Shown: positions 17,412 to 24,968 of the stretch, piece after piece
Layout: every line of letters begins with the position of its first letter
Numbering within the stretch: the stretch's first letter is position 1
NCBI GenBank assembly: GCA_024398935.1
Contig: JAKSIH010000006.1
Coordinates: 1 to 64,000 of the forward strand
Length of the DNA stretch: 64,000 nt
Direction: 5' to 3'
DNA from: Fibrobacter sp.
Lineage (GTDB): Bacteria > Fibrobacterota > Fibrobacteria > Fibrobacterales > Fibrobacteraceae
Notes under the pieces: model-generated
The model's database searches: none
Told to the model about the DNA's origin: nothing
Seen by the model: the letters and a program-made list of their open reading frames with translations, nothing else
Made by a program: the position numbers and the translations under genes

Positions 17412-19304
17412 TTAGTTAATTCTCATGGGCATCATAAAGAATAAGGCATCGCTTGAGCCAACGGGTTCTACAACGCACACTGTTGTCGGCGAGGTGAATT
17501 TCATCCTCAACGAATCCGTCTTTACCTTGGAAATTACATTTGTCAAAAGGTTAACATCAAAACCTATATCAAATTGTTCTCCGCCATCCTTTGCTGCCTT
17601 GATAGCCACAGAATCGTCGTCAATTGCAACAGATAGCATTCCTTCCTTATAAGAGAGAATGGCTAATCCGAAAGACTCCTTAATTTTCGAGGCGAGCTTT
17701 TGACAGGAAGCTTGTAACTCACTACGATTCACATCAAGGGTGAATGCAAAATCCGCTGGAATTATGCCATCAACATTTGGGTAGGTGAGATCATTCAAAT
17801 AAGCTCTATAGCTAAAGAGATCATTTTCAAAAGCAATGCGTTCCTTGGAAATTTTAATCTTGACTAATTCACCCGGCAAATGATTTCTGACGTAATTCAA
17901 GACACCAGGCAGCAAAACACTGCAGAAATCTTCTTTACAGGATGTCGCCTTAACGAAGGCTTTTCCACCTTGATGTCCATCGCAGCCAACAAAGCACAAC
18001 TCGCCATCTGAAATTTTTAGATAAACACCATGCAAGCCATACCGATCATATTCTTCAGAAATTAAACCTATTACCGAATCAATCGCTTCTTTCAATTCCT
18101 TTACGGAAACTTCAACAGATATGAAAAATTCCTCGTTTAGATAGTCACAGCGCTCATTGAGCTTCCATGACATTATATTGCCTGCAAAATCGCATTTCTC
18201 AAACACATCGTTTATTTTCATCACGTTAGAAACATTCCAACGGGAAATATCGCCATTGAATTTGCTCCCCATGAACATCCCCTGCATATTCGTCACATTG
18301 GAAACGTCCCAGCTGGAGATATCACCATCGAACTTGCTAAAGGCGAACATGTCGCACATATTCGTTACATTGGAAACATCCCAGCGAGAGATATCTCCCT
18401 TGAACTTGCTAAGCTTGAACATGCAACTCATATCCGTCACATTGGAAACATCAATATGGTTCAGGTCACATTTCTTTCCATATTTCGCTATTTCCCTCTC
18501 GATGATTTCCTTCAAATCATCATGGTCCTTAGCCACGATTGTTTCCAAAGATTCTGCTTTTGGGGACTCTTTTTCTACATTGGCTTTCTTTATATTTTCT
18601 TCACTGTTCACCCTGCCACAACAATCGACAGAAACGAATTCGTAACCCTCGTAATTAGAGCCTTCAAAGGTTTTTGCAAAATCGAAGCACGAAAGGTCAT
18701 GGACAAGATCACCGCATTCATCCACTAGATCAATGCCATCGACACACAGCCGGTATTCGCCATTTTCCACTTTATTGTATAGAGATTCGCCGTCATCTTC
18801 AGTAGGCCAAACTTCTACGGGGAAAGACTCTTCTTTTCCGGTATCCTTATTCCTAAGCCTTAAGACGACAGGCTTTTTGCCATCACCGATTAAAGATCCG
18901 TAACAGGAATCAATAGTAAATTTGGTACCATAGACATCGGAATAATAAAAGAAATCTACTACTCTAAATTTGCCGTCTTTAAAGTTCCCTTCCGCATAAA
19001 AATTGCCATTTTCCAGACGGTAATCTGTTAAGTTGATATCACAAGTCGCTTCCATCAGTTCCGGATTTACATCTCTACAGGCCGATTTCAGCCAGTCAAA
19101 CGGCTCACTTTCTGCATCAAAGTCCACATCAGAACCATAGTCATTATCGTAATCCGTATGGATGACATTGTCTTCCAGAACCATCGAATCATTAAACCAG
19201 TCATATTCTTCTTGACAGTAGTCGAAAAGTTTTTGGGCCATGGCATTTGACGGTTTCCCAGTCTTGGTCATGATCTTGATTTCAAAGAAAACTGCAGAGC
19301 TCAT
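17412..19304 (-). CDS. Three-part protein: new N-terminal module, BspA/DUF285 repeats, sliding-clamp domains II-III
   Basis: A 630-residue cytoplasmic protein without signal peptide. Residues 1-228 are a module found three more times in the next gene (markers AQKLFDYCQEEYDWF at 23-37 and KTFEGSNYEGYEF at 211-223). Residues 262-380 are DUF285/BspA leucine-rich repeats with DVSNVTDM and W-DVSNVTNM-MF-SKF-GDIS units of about 24 residues. Residues 393-630 match domains II and III of the DNA polymerase III beta subunit: GVYLKISDGELCFVGCDGHQ aligns with the DnaN segment ending in TDGHR, and the end GFDVNLLTNVISKVK...MMPMRI aligns with the clamp C-terminus. Domain I is not visible. The pocket residues DGH (442-444), Pro516 and MPMR (625-628) that bind partner peptides are kept, while R and L of DGHRL are changed. 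The start at 19304 has AGGGA six bases ahead. Function unknown. Confidence 0.85.
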   Translation of the reverse strand: MSSAVFFEIKIMTKTGKPSNAMAQKLFDYCQEEYDWFNDSMVLEDNVIHTDYDNDYGSDVDFDAESEPFDWLKSACRDVNPELMEATCDINLTDYRLENGNFYAEGNFKDGKFRVVDFFYYSDVYGTKFTIDSCYGSLIGDGKKPVVLRLRNKDTGKEESFPVEVWPTEDDGESLYNKVENGEYRLCVDGIDLVDECGDLVHDLSCFDFAKTFEGSNYEGYEFVSVDCCGRVNSEENIKKANVEKESPKAESLETIVAKDHDDLKEIIEREIAKYGKKCDLNHIDVSNVTDMSCMFKLSKFKGDISRWDVSNVTNMCDMFAFSKFDGDISSWDVSNVTNMQGMFMGSKFNGDISRWNVSNVMKINDVFEKCDFAGNIMSWKLNERCDYLNEEFFISVEVSVKELKEAIDSVIGLISEEYDRYGLHGVYLKISDGELCFVGCDGHQGGKAFVKATSCKEDFCSVLLPGVLNYVRNHLPGELVKIKISKERIAFENDLFSYRAYLNDLTYPNVDGIIPADFAFTLDVNRSELQASCQKLASKIKESFGLAILSYKEGMLSVAIDDDSVAIKAAKDGGEQFDIGFDVNLLTNVISKVKTDSLRMKFTSPTTVCVVEPVGSSDALFFMMPMRIN

Positions 19305-19342
19305 ATTGATTCCCTATTTTGTTAAACACTTTTTGTCTGGAC

Positions 19343-19432
19343 TCAAAATTTTCGGATGAAACAGTTGTGACCATTGCGGTCCAGATATTTGCGGGCTATA
19401 TCTGGAGTTATGTCCACAAGTTCACGCTTCAT
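19343..19432 (-). CDS. Short leader ORF (29 codons) upstream of the clamp-fusion gene
   Basis: The ATG at 19432 opens a frame of 29 codons containing ELVDITPDIARKYLDRNGHN and ending at 19343, 38 bases before the clamp-fusion start. The same peptide, with ELVDIAPDIARSYLDHNGHN, opens the leader ORF of the paralogous gene at 22301. Third-position changes between the two keep the amino acids, which suggests translation. The sequence resembles the start of phage/ParB-like proteins with an I-T-P-E-x-A...N-T-H-N-R-P pattern, so it may be a truncated relic. No Shine-Dalgarno is seen. Confidence 0.4.
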   Translation of the reverse strand: MKRELVDITPDIARKYLDRNGHNCFIRKF

Positions 19433-19465
19433 AAGATATATACCGAGAAACTTAAAGTTTACTCT

Positions 19466-19494
19466 AATATATATCGCGATTTATACTTTGGCAA
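19466..19494 (-). promoter_or_regulatory. Promoter of the clamp-fusion gene
   Basis: TTGCCA (19494-19489), 17 bases, TATATT (19471-19466) on the minus strand. It is a one-base variant of the promoter of the neighbouring module gene (TTGACA, same spacer length and same -10). The transcript would begin near 19459 and carry the leader ORF. Confidence 0.75.
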
Positions 19495-19503
19495 GAAATT
19501 TTT

Positions 19504-19552
19504 CGAGCCCCCCTGGGCCCCTCGGTTACGCTACGCTTCACTCGGGGAACTT
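19504..19552. repeat. Dispersed repeat, family C (CCCCTCGG...ACGCTTCACTCGGGG)
   Basis: A hairpin-forming element with CCCCTCGG and CTCGGGG arms around GTTACGCTACGCTTCA. A second copy lies at 22374-22412 and a degenerate one near 29657. Both main copies sit immediately upstream of the duplicated promoters of this island. Confidence 0.6.
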
Positions 19553-19574
19553 GGCAATGCGAAGGTTGGCGAGC

Positions 19575-22103
19575 CTATCGGTCGATGCCAGGCTGCTCGG
19601 GCTCAGCATCTTTCTGGAAACGAATCCCAATGAACTCATAATCATTAAGTTTGGTTCCCTCGAAGGTTTTCTTAGCGTCCATACGATCAATATTGTGGAT
19701 TCTCTGTCCAGAAGAATCCAACAGGGGAATTTCGTTGTCACAAATTGCTAGACAAATACAACCCTTTCTAACAGAAGATTTAATATCATCCATAAAAGGA
19801 GCCTCTGTTTCATCATCTGAATAGGGCCGAATTTCTACAACCTCCTCACGAGATTCCTGTCCCATCTTAAAGCAAAGAGCAGTTGTGAAAGCTGGATCAC
19901 TAGAGTCCTCGCCTAGCATCAATCCGTAACAGCCCTTATTCCTATAGTAAAACAAGGGGTAGTCATCTTCCCAAAAGTAATCAACTTGACCGGCAATAAA
20001 GTCATCCTTCACGACGAACTTTCCGTTCTCGACAGATGCGACAATGTAACGATGGTCAGAAGCGTAGCCTTCATAATACTCATATTGAGTACATACATTC
20101 ATTTGTGCAGGGTGGAAGTGTTCAAACACTTTCTCCATCCAGGTTATAGGTTCCTCATCAAGGTATTGGTCCTCGCTCTGAAAATTAGAAGCTAGTCTAG
20201 AGTCCGATAGATAAATGGATTCATTCTTGGCGTGTTCACCAAACCAATTAAATTGTTCACAACACCAATCAAAAATCTTTTGGGCAAGCTCGCAATCATC
20301 ATCCCCATTTTCCTTTTTAAAGGTAATATCAATGTTGATTATAAGGGTAGATTCGGTTTCTTCAAATTCGTCATTGAATTCTTCAGCCTCAGATTCTTCT
20401 TGGATTATTTTCTTTGCAGATTTTGCAGGGATTAATGGTTCCACTTTACCAAATTCATACTCAATACCTTCGAAAGTCCAATCCTCATAAATGGTTCCGG
20501 CGAAAGTCCTTTGCACGTCCATGGCCTCAAGCATGGAAACAGGACTGCCTTCGGAATCCAGCAAGGGTATAGCATGATAACCGCCGACTGCTAGGAAAAA
20601 CTCATCATTGATAATGGCATCTTCCGTTTTTACACTGCCACATTCCATTTTTCGTGCTAAGGTATCCTCATCCATTTCTAATGTGGACAGGGGCCAGATT
20701 TCAACAACTTCATAGGCCGTCTGTTCATCCTTTTTTAGGCGAAGGGCTATGTTATGGGGATTTTCCTCTTCCCGAAAATTCTTTACTAATAAGAACGCCT
20801 CTTGTGCGTCAACCAACTGGTAATAATATTCACGTGTTTCACCGGAATCCGTTACACAATCGAACTTTCCGAAGCAGATGTCCATTAACCGGCGAAATCT
20901 ATACGCCGCGGGTAGATCTGGATGGGCTTCTGCGGTAACAATGTAGGAACTGGCTTTATGAGGGTTGCATACGCCATTGTCATCAGTAACATGAACTAAA
21001 TTACGAACACTTAGCTTGTCCGGCTTGAACTGCTTGTAAACATCTATGGTCCAATCGAAAATAATTGAGTCATCTTCAAAGGGGATGCTGAATTCAGAAG
21101 AAACAATCTTATTCCCCTCCAAAACGATCTTACCATCGTTGCAAGCTTCGGCAAACCACGAATATTGTTCCTTGCACCATTTGAACACCTGCTTGGCCAT
21201 CCATGCATCCATGGACAATCCCATTTTTGAGCCTATTGAAACATTGAAGTCAATCCAAACTACACTCATAACCATTGTTTCCTTACACAAATCCGAGCCT
21301 TTTCCCGATTTGTCCCGTTTTAGTTTCGGCATTTCAATTTCGCCATCAGAAGTCCACTGAATGCCTAGAAATTCCATTTTTTCAAATTCTGTACCTTTGA
21401 AAGTCTTTTCAAGATCCATCTTTTCAAAACGATCAATGACACGACCCGCAGCATTGAGCAGGGGAATTTCCGAGTCGCAGATGGTAAGACAGAAATCGTT
21501 GTTAATTACAGCCGATTCAATTTCATCAGCAGCATTTAGCTTTCTGGGCCATAATTCGACAAGTTCCTTTATGATGCGATTGCCATCCTTAAAGCAAAGC
21601 TTCACCATGTCATCGGGTTTATTGCGGAAATTCGTTCCCAACATATATCCATGAAAATCATCCGCTTGATAAGAGAACTGGAAAAAGTCTTTGAATGAAG
21701 GATCCTCATATTCTCCATAACAAAAGTCTCCTTCTAATACAAGTTCTCCATCCTGTACACAAGCTGCAACGAGTCGGAAGCAGGCACTTCCCGGTGTATA
21801 TTCACCGGCTGCGTTGGTGTAGTGATAGACATTTCGGACAATCATCTGTTCTGGATGAAACTCTTCATAGACTTCATTTAGCCAGCCAAGCGGTTTCATT
21901 TCTACAGAATAATCTTCAACGCAGAAATCATTGTCAGAGTATATTTTACCATCTTCTAGGCAAAGCTGTTCGTTTTCAACACCCTCGCCAAACCAGTCAA
22001 AATGTTCCTTGCACCAGTCAAATATTTTTTGGGCAAGTTTTTTGTCCATAGTCTTGTTAGACTTTTTAATTTCTATGCTAAAGTAGCCCCAAGTTGCGCT
22101 CAT
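19575..22103 (-). CDS. Protein with three copies of the island's new module
   Basis: An 842-residue cytoplasmic acidic protein made of three modules of about 250 residues: about 1-251, 278-551 and 584-830. Each opens with a short beta segment (SIEIK, DFNVSI, NIDITF), then a helix with the pattern AQKIFDWCKEHFDWFGE (copy 1), AKQVFKWCKEQYSWF (copy 2), AQKIFDWCCEQFNWFGE (copy 3). Each has W...F.P..M.V in the middle, a VELWP or VEIWP-like strand, IPLLNAAG-type turns and closes with KTFKGTEFEKMEFLGI or a variant. A fourth copy is the N-terminus of the clamp-fusion protein. I recognise no named family, signal peptide or catalytic motif. The start at 22103 has AAAGGA seven bases ahead. Its last codons lie in or near an intergenic repeat, so the C-terminal tail may be recent. 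Confidence 0.75.
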   Translation of the reverse strand: MSATWGYFSIEIKKSNKTMDKKLAQKIFDWCKEHFDWFGEGVENEQLCLEDGKIYSDNDFCVEDYSVEMKPLGWLNEVYEEFHPEQMIVRNVYHYTNAAGEYTPGSACFRLVAACVQDGELVLEGDFCYGEYEDPSFKDFFQFSYQADDFHGYMLGTNFRNKPDDMVKLCFKDGNRIIKELVELWPRKLNAADEIESAVINNDFCLTICDSEIPLLNAAGRVIDRFEKMDLEKTFKGTEFEKMEFLGIQWTSDGEIEMPKLKRDKSGKGSDLCKETMVMSVVWIDFNVSIGSKMGLSMDAWMAKQVFKWCKEQYSWFAEACNDGKIVLEGNKIVSSEFSIPFEDDSIIFDWTIDVYKQFKPDKLSVRNLVHVTDDNGVCNPHKASSYIVTAEAHPDLPAAYRFRRLMDICFGKFDCVTDSGETREYYYQLVDAQEAFLLVKNFREEENPHNIALRLKKDEQTAYEVVEIWPLSTLEMDEDTLARKMECGSVKTEDAIINDEFFLAVGGYHAIPLLDSEGSPVSMLEAMDVQRTFAGTIYEDWTFEGIEYEFGKVEPLIPAKSAKKIIQEESEAEEFNDEFEETESTLIINIDITFKKENGDDDCELAQKIFDWCCEQFNWFGEHAKNESIYLSDSRLASNFQSEDQYLDEEPITWMEKVFEHFHPAQMNVCTQYEYYEGYASDHRYIVASVENGKFVVKDDFIAGQVDYFWEDDYPLFYYRNKGCYGLMLGEDSSDPAFTTALCFKMGQESREEVVEIRPYSDDETEAPFMDDIKSSVRKGCICLAICDNEIPLLDSSGQRIHNIDRMDAKKTFEGTKLNDYEFIGIRFQKDAEPEQPGIDR

Positions 22104-22118
22104 GTTTTAATCCTTTTT

Positions 22119-22301
22119 TCAAAATTCTTTGTGGTTACCCACATTTTTACTGTGCATCCACTTTCTACGACCGCAGAAAGGCGATGCTGACCATTTAAAA
22201 GATTCCCGTACCCAGAATTTTCTGATGGGACGGTTGTGACCATTGTGGTCCAGGTAGCTGCGAGCAATATCTGGAGCTATGTCCACAAGTTCACAATTCA
22301 T
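22119..22301 (-). CDS. Short leader ORF (60 codons) upstream of the three-module gene
   Basis: The first 28 codons match the leader ORF at 19343-19432 (conserved VDIAPDIARSYLDHNGHN, then PIRKF); here the frame continues with WVRESFKW and a basic tail to 22119, 15 bases before the start of the three-module gene. The pattern NGHNRPIRKFWV resembles the NTHNRP..VxRYA start of ParB-like/phage proteins, so this may be a remnant of such a gene used as a leader. Translation coupling to the next gene is possible because its Shine-Dalgarno lies right after the stop. Confidence 0.42.
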   Translation of the reverse strand: MNCELVDIAPDIARSYLDHNGHNRPIRKFWVRESFKWSASPFCGRRKWMHSKNVGNHKEF

Positions 22302-22334
22302 AAGATATATACCGAGAAACTTAAAGTTTACTCT

Positions 22335-22363
22335 AATATATATCGCGATTTATACTTTGTCAA
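22335..22363 (-). promoter_or_regulatory. Promoter of the three-module gene
   Basis: A near-consensus sigma70 promoter on the minus strand: TTGACA (22363-22358), 17 bases, TATATT (22340-22335). The spacer and about 90 bases downstream are almost the same as at 19466-19494, so promoter and leader were duplicated together with the gene. Confidence 0.82.
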
Positions 22364-22373
22364 TAAATTTTTT

Positions 22374-22412
22374 GAACCCCTCGGTTGCGCTACGCTTCAC
22401 TCGGGGGACTTT
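22374..22412. repeat. Dispersed repeat, family C, second copy
   Basis: Same CCCCTCGG...CTCGGGG hairpin as at 19504-19552, with GTTGCGCTACGCTTCA in the loop and a T-run after it on the plus strand. Confidence 0.6.
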
Positions 22413-22420
22413 TTTTGAGG

Positions 22421-22500
22421 GGATTCTATCGCTACGCTCCAGAATGACAGAGGGTCAGGAAGTTCCAGAATGACAGAGGGTCAGGAAGTTCCAGAATGAC
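22421..22500 (+). repeat. Dispersed repeat, family A, with a 26-bp tandem duplication
   Basis: A family A copy (22421-22449) whose end is amplified: the 26-bp unit AGAATGACAGAGGGTCAG plus GAAGTTCC stands at 22441-22466 and 22467-22492, with a third partial unit. This shows how the element grows by tandem copying. Confidence 0.7.
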
Positions 22501-22555
22501 TGGGCTACAGATGACGATGCGAAAAAAATCGGGATGATGTTGGAGTACGGGGAAC

Positions 22556-24889
22556 TTATTGTTCAGCGAACGCATCTTCGAAAGGAACTTCTTCGAAGCA
22601 GGCGGGGATTTGCGGGATGATGATGCGGGTGGGATCCTTAGTGAATTCTTCCTGATTGAAATAATATCCGAACTCTTTTCTTTTTTGATTTTCCTGCCCT
22701 TCATCTGATTTGTGAGACTCCAATAGATTCTTCACAAAGGGTAGCTGTGAAATACTATCCGGAAGAGGCCCCGAATTCTTCTCCACATAACGGTAGCAAT
22801 GGTAGCTAGTAACGCCGCCTGTAGCCACATTCCTGGAGAATTCAATTTCATTGCAAGGTTTTTCGCTACGTTCCTTTTGCCACTCCTCTATTTTAATGCC
22901 CTTCAACACAACATTAGCCTGGGCATCCTGACCGTTTTCCTTACAGACCATGCGATGGTCCTGAGTAAAGAAAATCATTACTTTTTCTGTTCTGACAAAT
23001 CCCTGAAGCACAAGGTCGTTGCCTATATAGCTACGAGACCTTGAAGGTAAATATGCATAATAAAGGGCAGCCTTTATTTCATCCAGGAATTTCTTGTAGG
23101 GTGCGTTTTTGGTTTTCAGCTTGACCTTTGTGACTTTGCCCTTTTTGTCAAAGGAAAGTTCCGCCTCTACAGACAAGTTAAAGCCATCCTTGTAATGCTT
23201 TTGGAGAACTTGCTGGAGGCGCCAGCCGCAACTGAATTCAATTGCCTTCGCCATGGCATCTCGATACTCAACAATTCCGTTATGGGATTCCTTTGCTTCC
23301 TTTAAATATTTTTTATCGGCAGTGAAATCCTTGACATAAAATTCCATTTTCGGAAGGGACTTGTTCTCGGCGAGCTCCGGGGAAACACCCTCTGTAGAAA
23401 TGTTTTTCTTGCGCAGGTATTCCTGAACGGAAGCGGTATCCCGAAAGCCACCAAAACCATGGAGAGATGCCATGACGGGACCATAGAAAACTGTGTGTTC
23501 AATCAGCTCACCCTTACGGTAGAAATTCATGGAGAGACTTTTACGGAATTGTTCATCAAGAGTCATGCGTACATTGTACGGGTCGTCGGGATATTCCTGC
23601 TCGTATTCAAAGGTGGCGGCAAATTCCAGGAGATCGTTCTTGTCCTTGGTAGCATAGGCCACGCCATTCTGACCGACAATGTTCATGGAATCGACGATAG
23701 CAAGTACCTCCTGCAGGCGCATGGGCTTACCGGGAATGTATTCCAGATTCTTCGCAACCTTTTCTTGATTGCACCACCCGCACTGGGAAACAAGGGCGTA
23801 GCCCCTGGAAGCTTTTAACATCTCGTTTTTCTTGTCGTACTGCACGCCGATAAAGCCGGTGTAGAGTTTCAGGGGAACCGTTCTCCCCATGTAATGCCAT
23901 TGGATATTGACGTCGGTAATTCCCTTGGGCACGGCATCGAATTCCATATTCTTGTCCCAGGATGTACGTTTTTCGAAGTTGTCTTCAAAGTCCGTGGTGT
24001 AAGGGAAAAACTTGGAAATCCATCCGTTGAATTTCGGCGAGCCGCAGCCCTTGGGATCGATTCGCTTGAAAATTTCTTTCCAGAAATCAAGGTTGATGTT
24101 GCCGCTTTGGACGTTGATGAATTCGTCCAGCACCGGGTTCAGTTCGTCGGCCCACCACTTTAAATCCAGGCGGGCGGCAAGCTGATTGTAGGCTTCCTTC
24201 AACTTGATCCAGTCTTCCTTGGTACCCTTGATCTTAATCTTGGGAATGCCACACATGGTATAGACATGGTAGGAATAATATTCTGAAGACACCGCAAGAA
24301 CCATGGAACTGGATACGGTAAAATCCACATTGCTGGTAGTGGAGAATCGAGTCTTCAGAGGCGCACCCGTTTCGGCGGGAAGCTTTTCCTGCAGTCCATC
24401 GAATAGGCCGTTAATGACGGCGGTCCATTCCTTCGGGGAAGATTCAAAAGTCAGGTTGTCGTTCTGAATTTTCACCGTAGTGTCTGCACCAGGACCGACG
24501 AACTTGTCCTTTAAAGAATCCCGATTGACTTTCACGTGAATGCGGATTCCATCCAGAATCATGAGCCAGATGTCATCGGGAGAAATCTCCATGCCGTAAT
24601 GGCTGGCATAGGCCATCGACACCAGACTGAGAAAGTCAGGCTCCTCGGAAAAACCTTCCACGAAAGGACTGGTGGAGTCGGAATAGACCTTCACTAGAAC
24701 GTCGCCGGCATTTTTACCATTTTTCGTTTCCTCAGCAAAATACTCCAGGAAACCACCCTGAGAGACGGGAATCGTTTTCTCGTGGAATGCGGAGTCGCGA
24801 ACATCCTTATTTTCGATAAGGACAAAACTTTCTTGAGAGAATACAGCGCTGGCAAAGAGCAGCAAGCATATAAAAAGACGCCTAACCAT
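22556..24889 (-). CDS. Exported DUF4419 protein
   Basis: A 777-residue protein with signal peptide (MVRRLFICLLLFASAVFSQ). Residues about 85-400 match DUF4419: ISPDDIWLMILDGIRIHVK, the EWTAVINGLFD region, YSYHVYTMCGIPKIKIKGT, EDWIKL and GWISKFFPY. The function of that family is unknown. A later segment (about 555-640; LSVEAELSFDKKGKVTKVKL and YYAYLPSRSR) looks like a TonB/AgmX C-terminal-type fold. The -10 box TATATT ends exactly six bases before the ATG, so the mRNA is probably leaderless. It follows the module genes on the same strand but has its own promoter. Confidence 0.75.
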   Translation of the reverse strand: MVRRLFICLLLFASAVFSQESFVLIENKDVRDSAFHEKTIPVSQGGFLEYFAEETKNGKNAGDVLVKVYSDSTSPFVEGFSEEPDFLSLVSMAYASHYGMEISPDDIWLMILDGIRIHVKVNRDSLKDKFVGPGADTTVKIQNDNLTFESSPKEWTAVINGLFDGLQEKLPAETGAPLKTRFSTTSNVDFTVSSSMVLAVSSEYYSYHVYTMCGIPKIKIKGTKEDWIKLKEAYNQLAARLDLKWWADELNPVLDEFINVQSGNINLDFWKEIFKRIDPKGCGSPKFNGWISKFFPYTTDFEDNFEKRTSWDKNMEFDAVPKGITDVNIQWHYMGRTVPLKLYTGFIGVQYDKKNEMLKASRGYALVSQCGWCNQEKVAKNLEYIPGKPMRLQEVLAIVDSMNIVGQNGVAYATKDKNDLLEFAATFEYEQEYPDDPYNVRMTLDEQFRKSLSMNFYRKGELIEHTVFYGPVMASLHGFGGFRDTASVQEYLRKKNISTEGVSPELAENKSLPKMEFYVKDFTADKKYLKEAKESHNGIVEYRDAMAKAIEFSCGWRLQQVLQKHYKDGFNLSVEAELSFDKKGKVTKVKLKTKNAPYKKFLDEIKAALYYAYLPSRSRSYIGNDLVLQGFVRTEKVMIFFTQDHRMVCKENGQDAQANVVLKGIKIEEWQKERSEKPCNEIEFSRNVATGGVTSYHCYRYVEKNSGPLPDSISQLPFVKNLLESHKSDEGQENQKRKEFGYYFNQEEFTKDPTRIIIPQIPACFEEVPFEDAFAEQ

Positions 24890-24968
24890 ACCTTGAATAT
24901 AGGATAATGGGAGTCTTGAAAGACGTAAAAAGATATTTATGCAGCTGAGGACGAGATTATGGATCTCG

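Noticed and set aside
17285-24960. Accessory island considered as a mobile element
   Set aside because: No integrase, transposase, direct terminal repeats or tRNA attachment site is visible; only intergenic repeats flank the genes.
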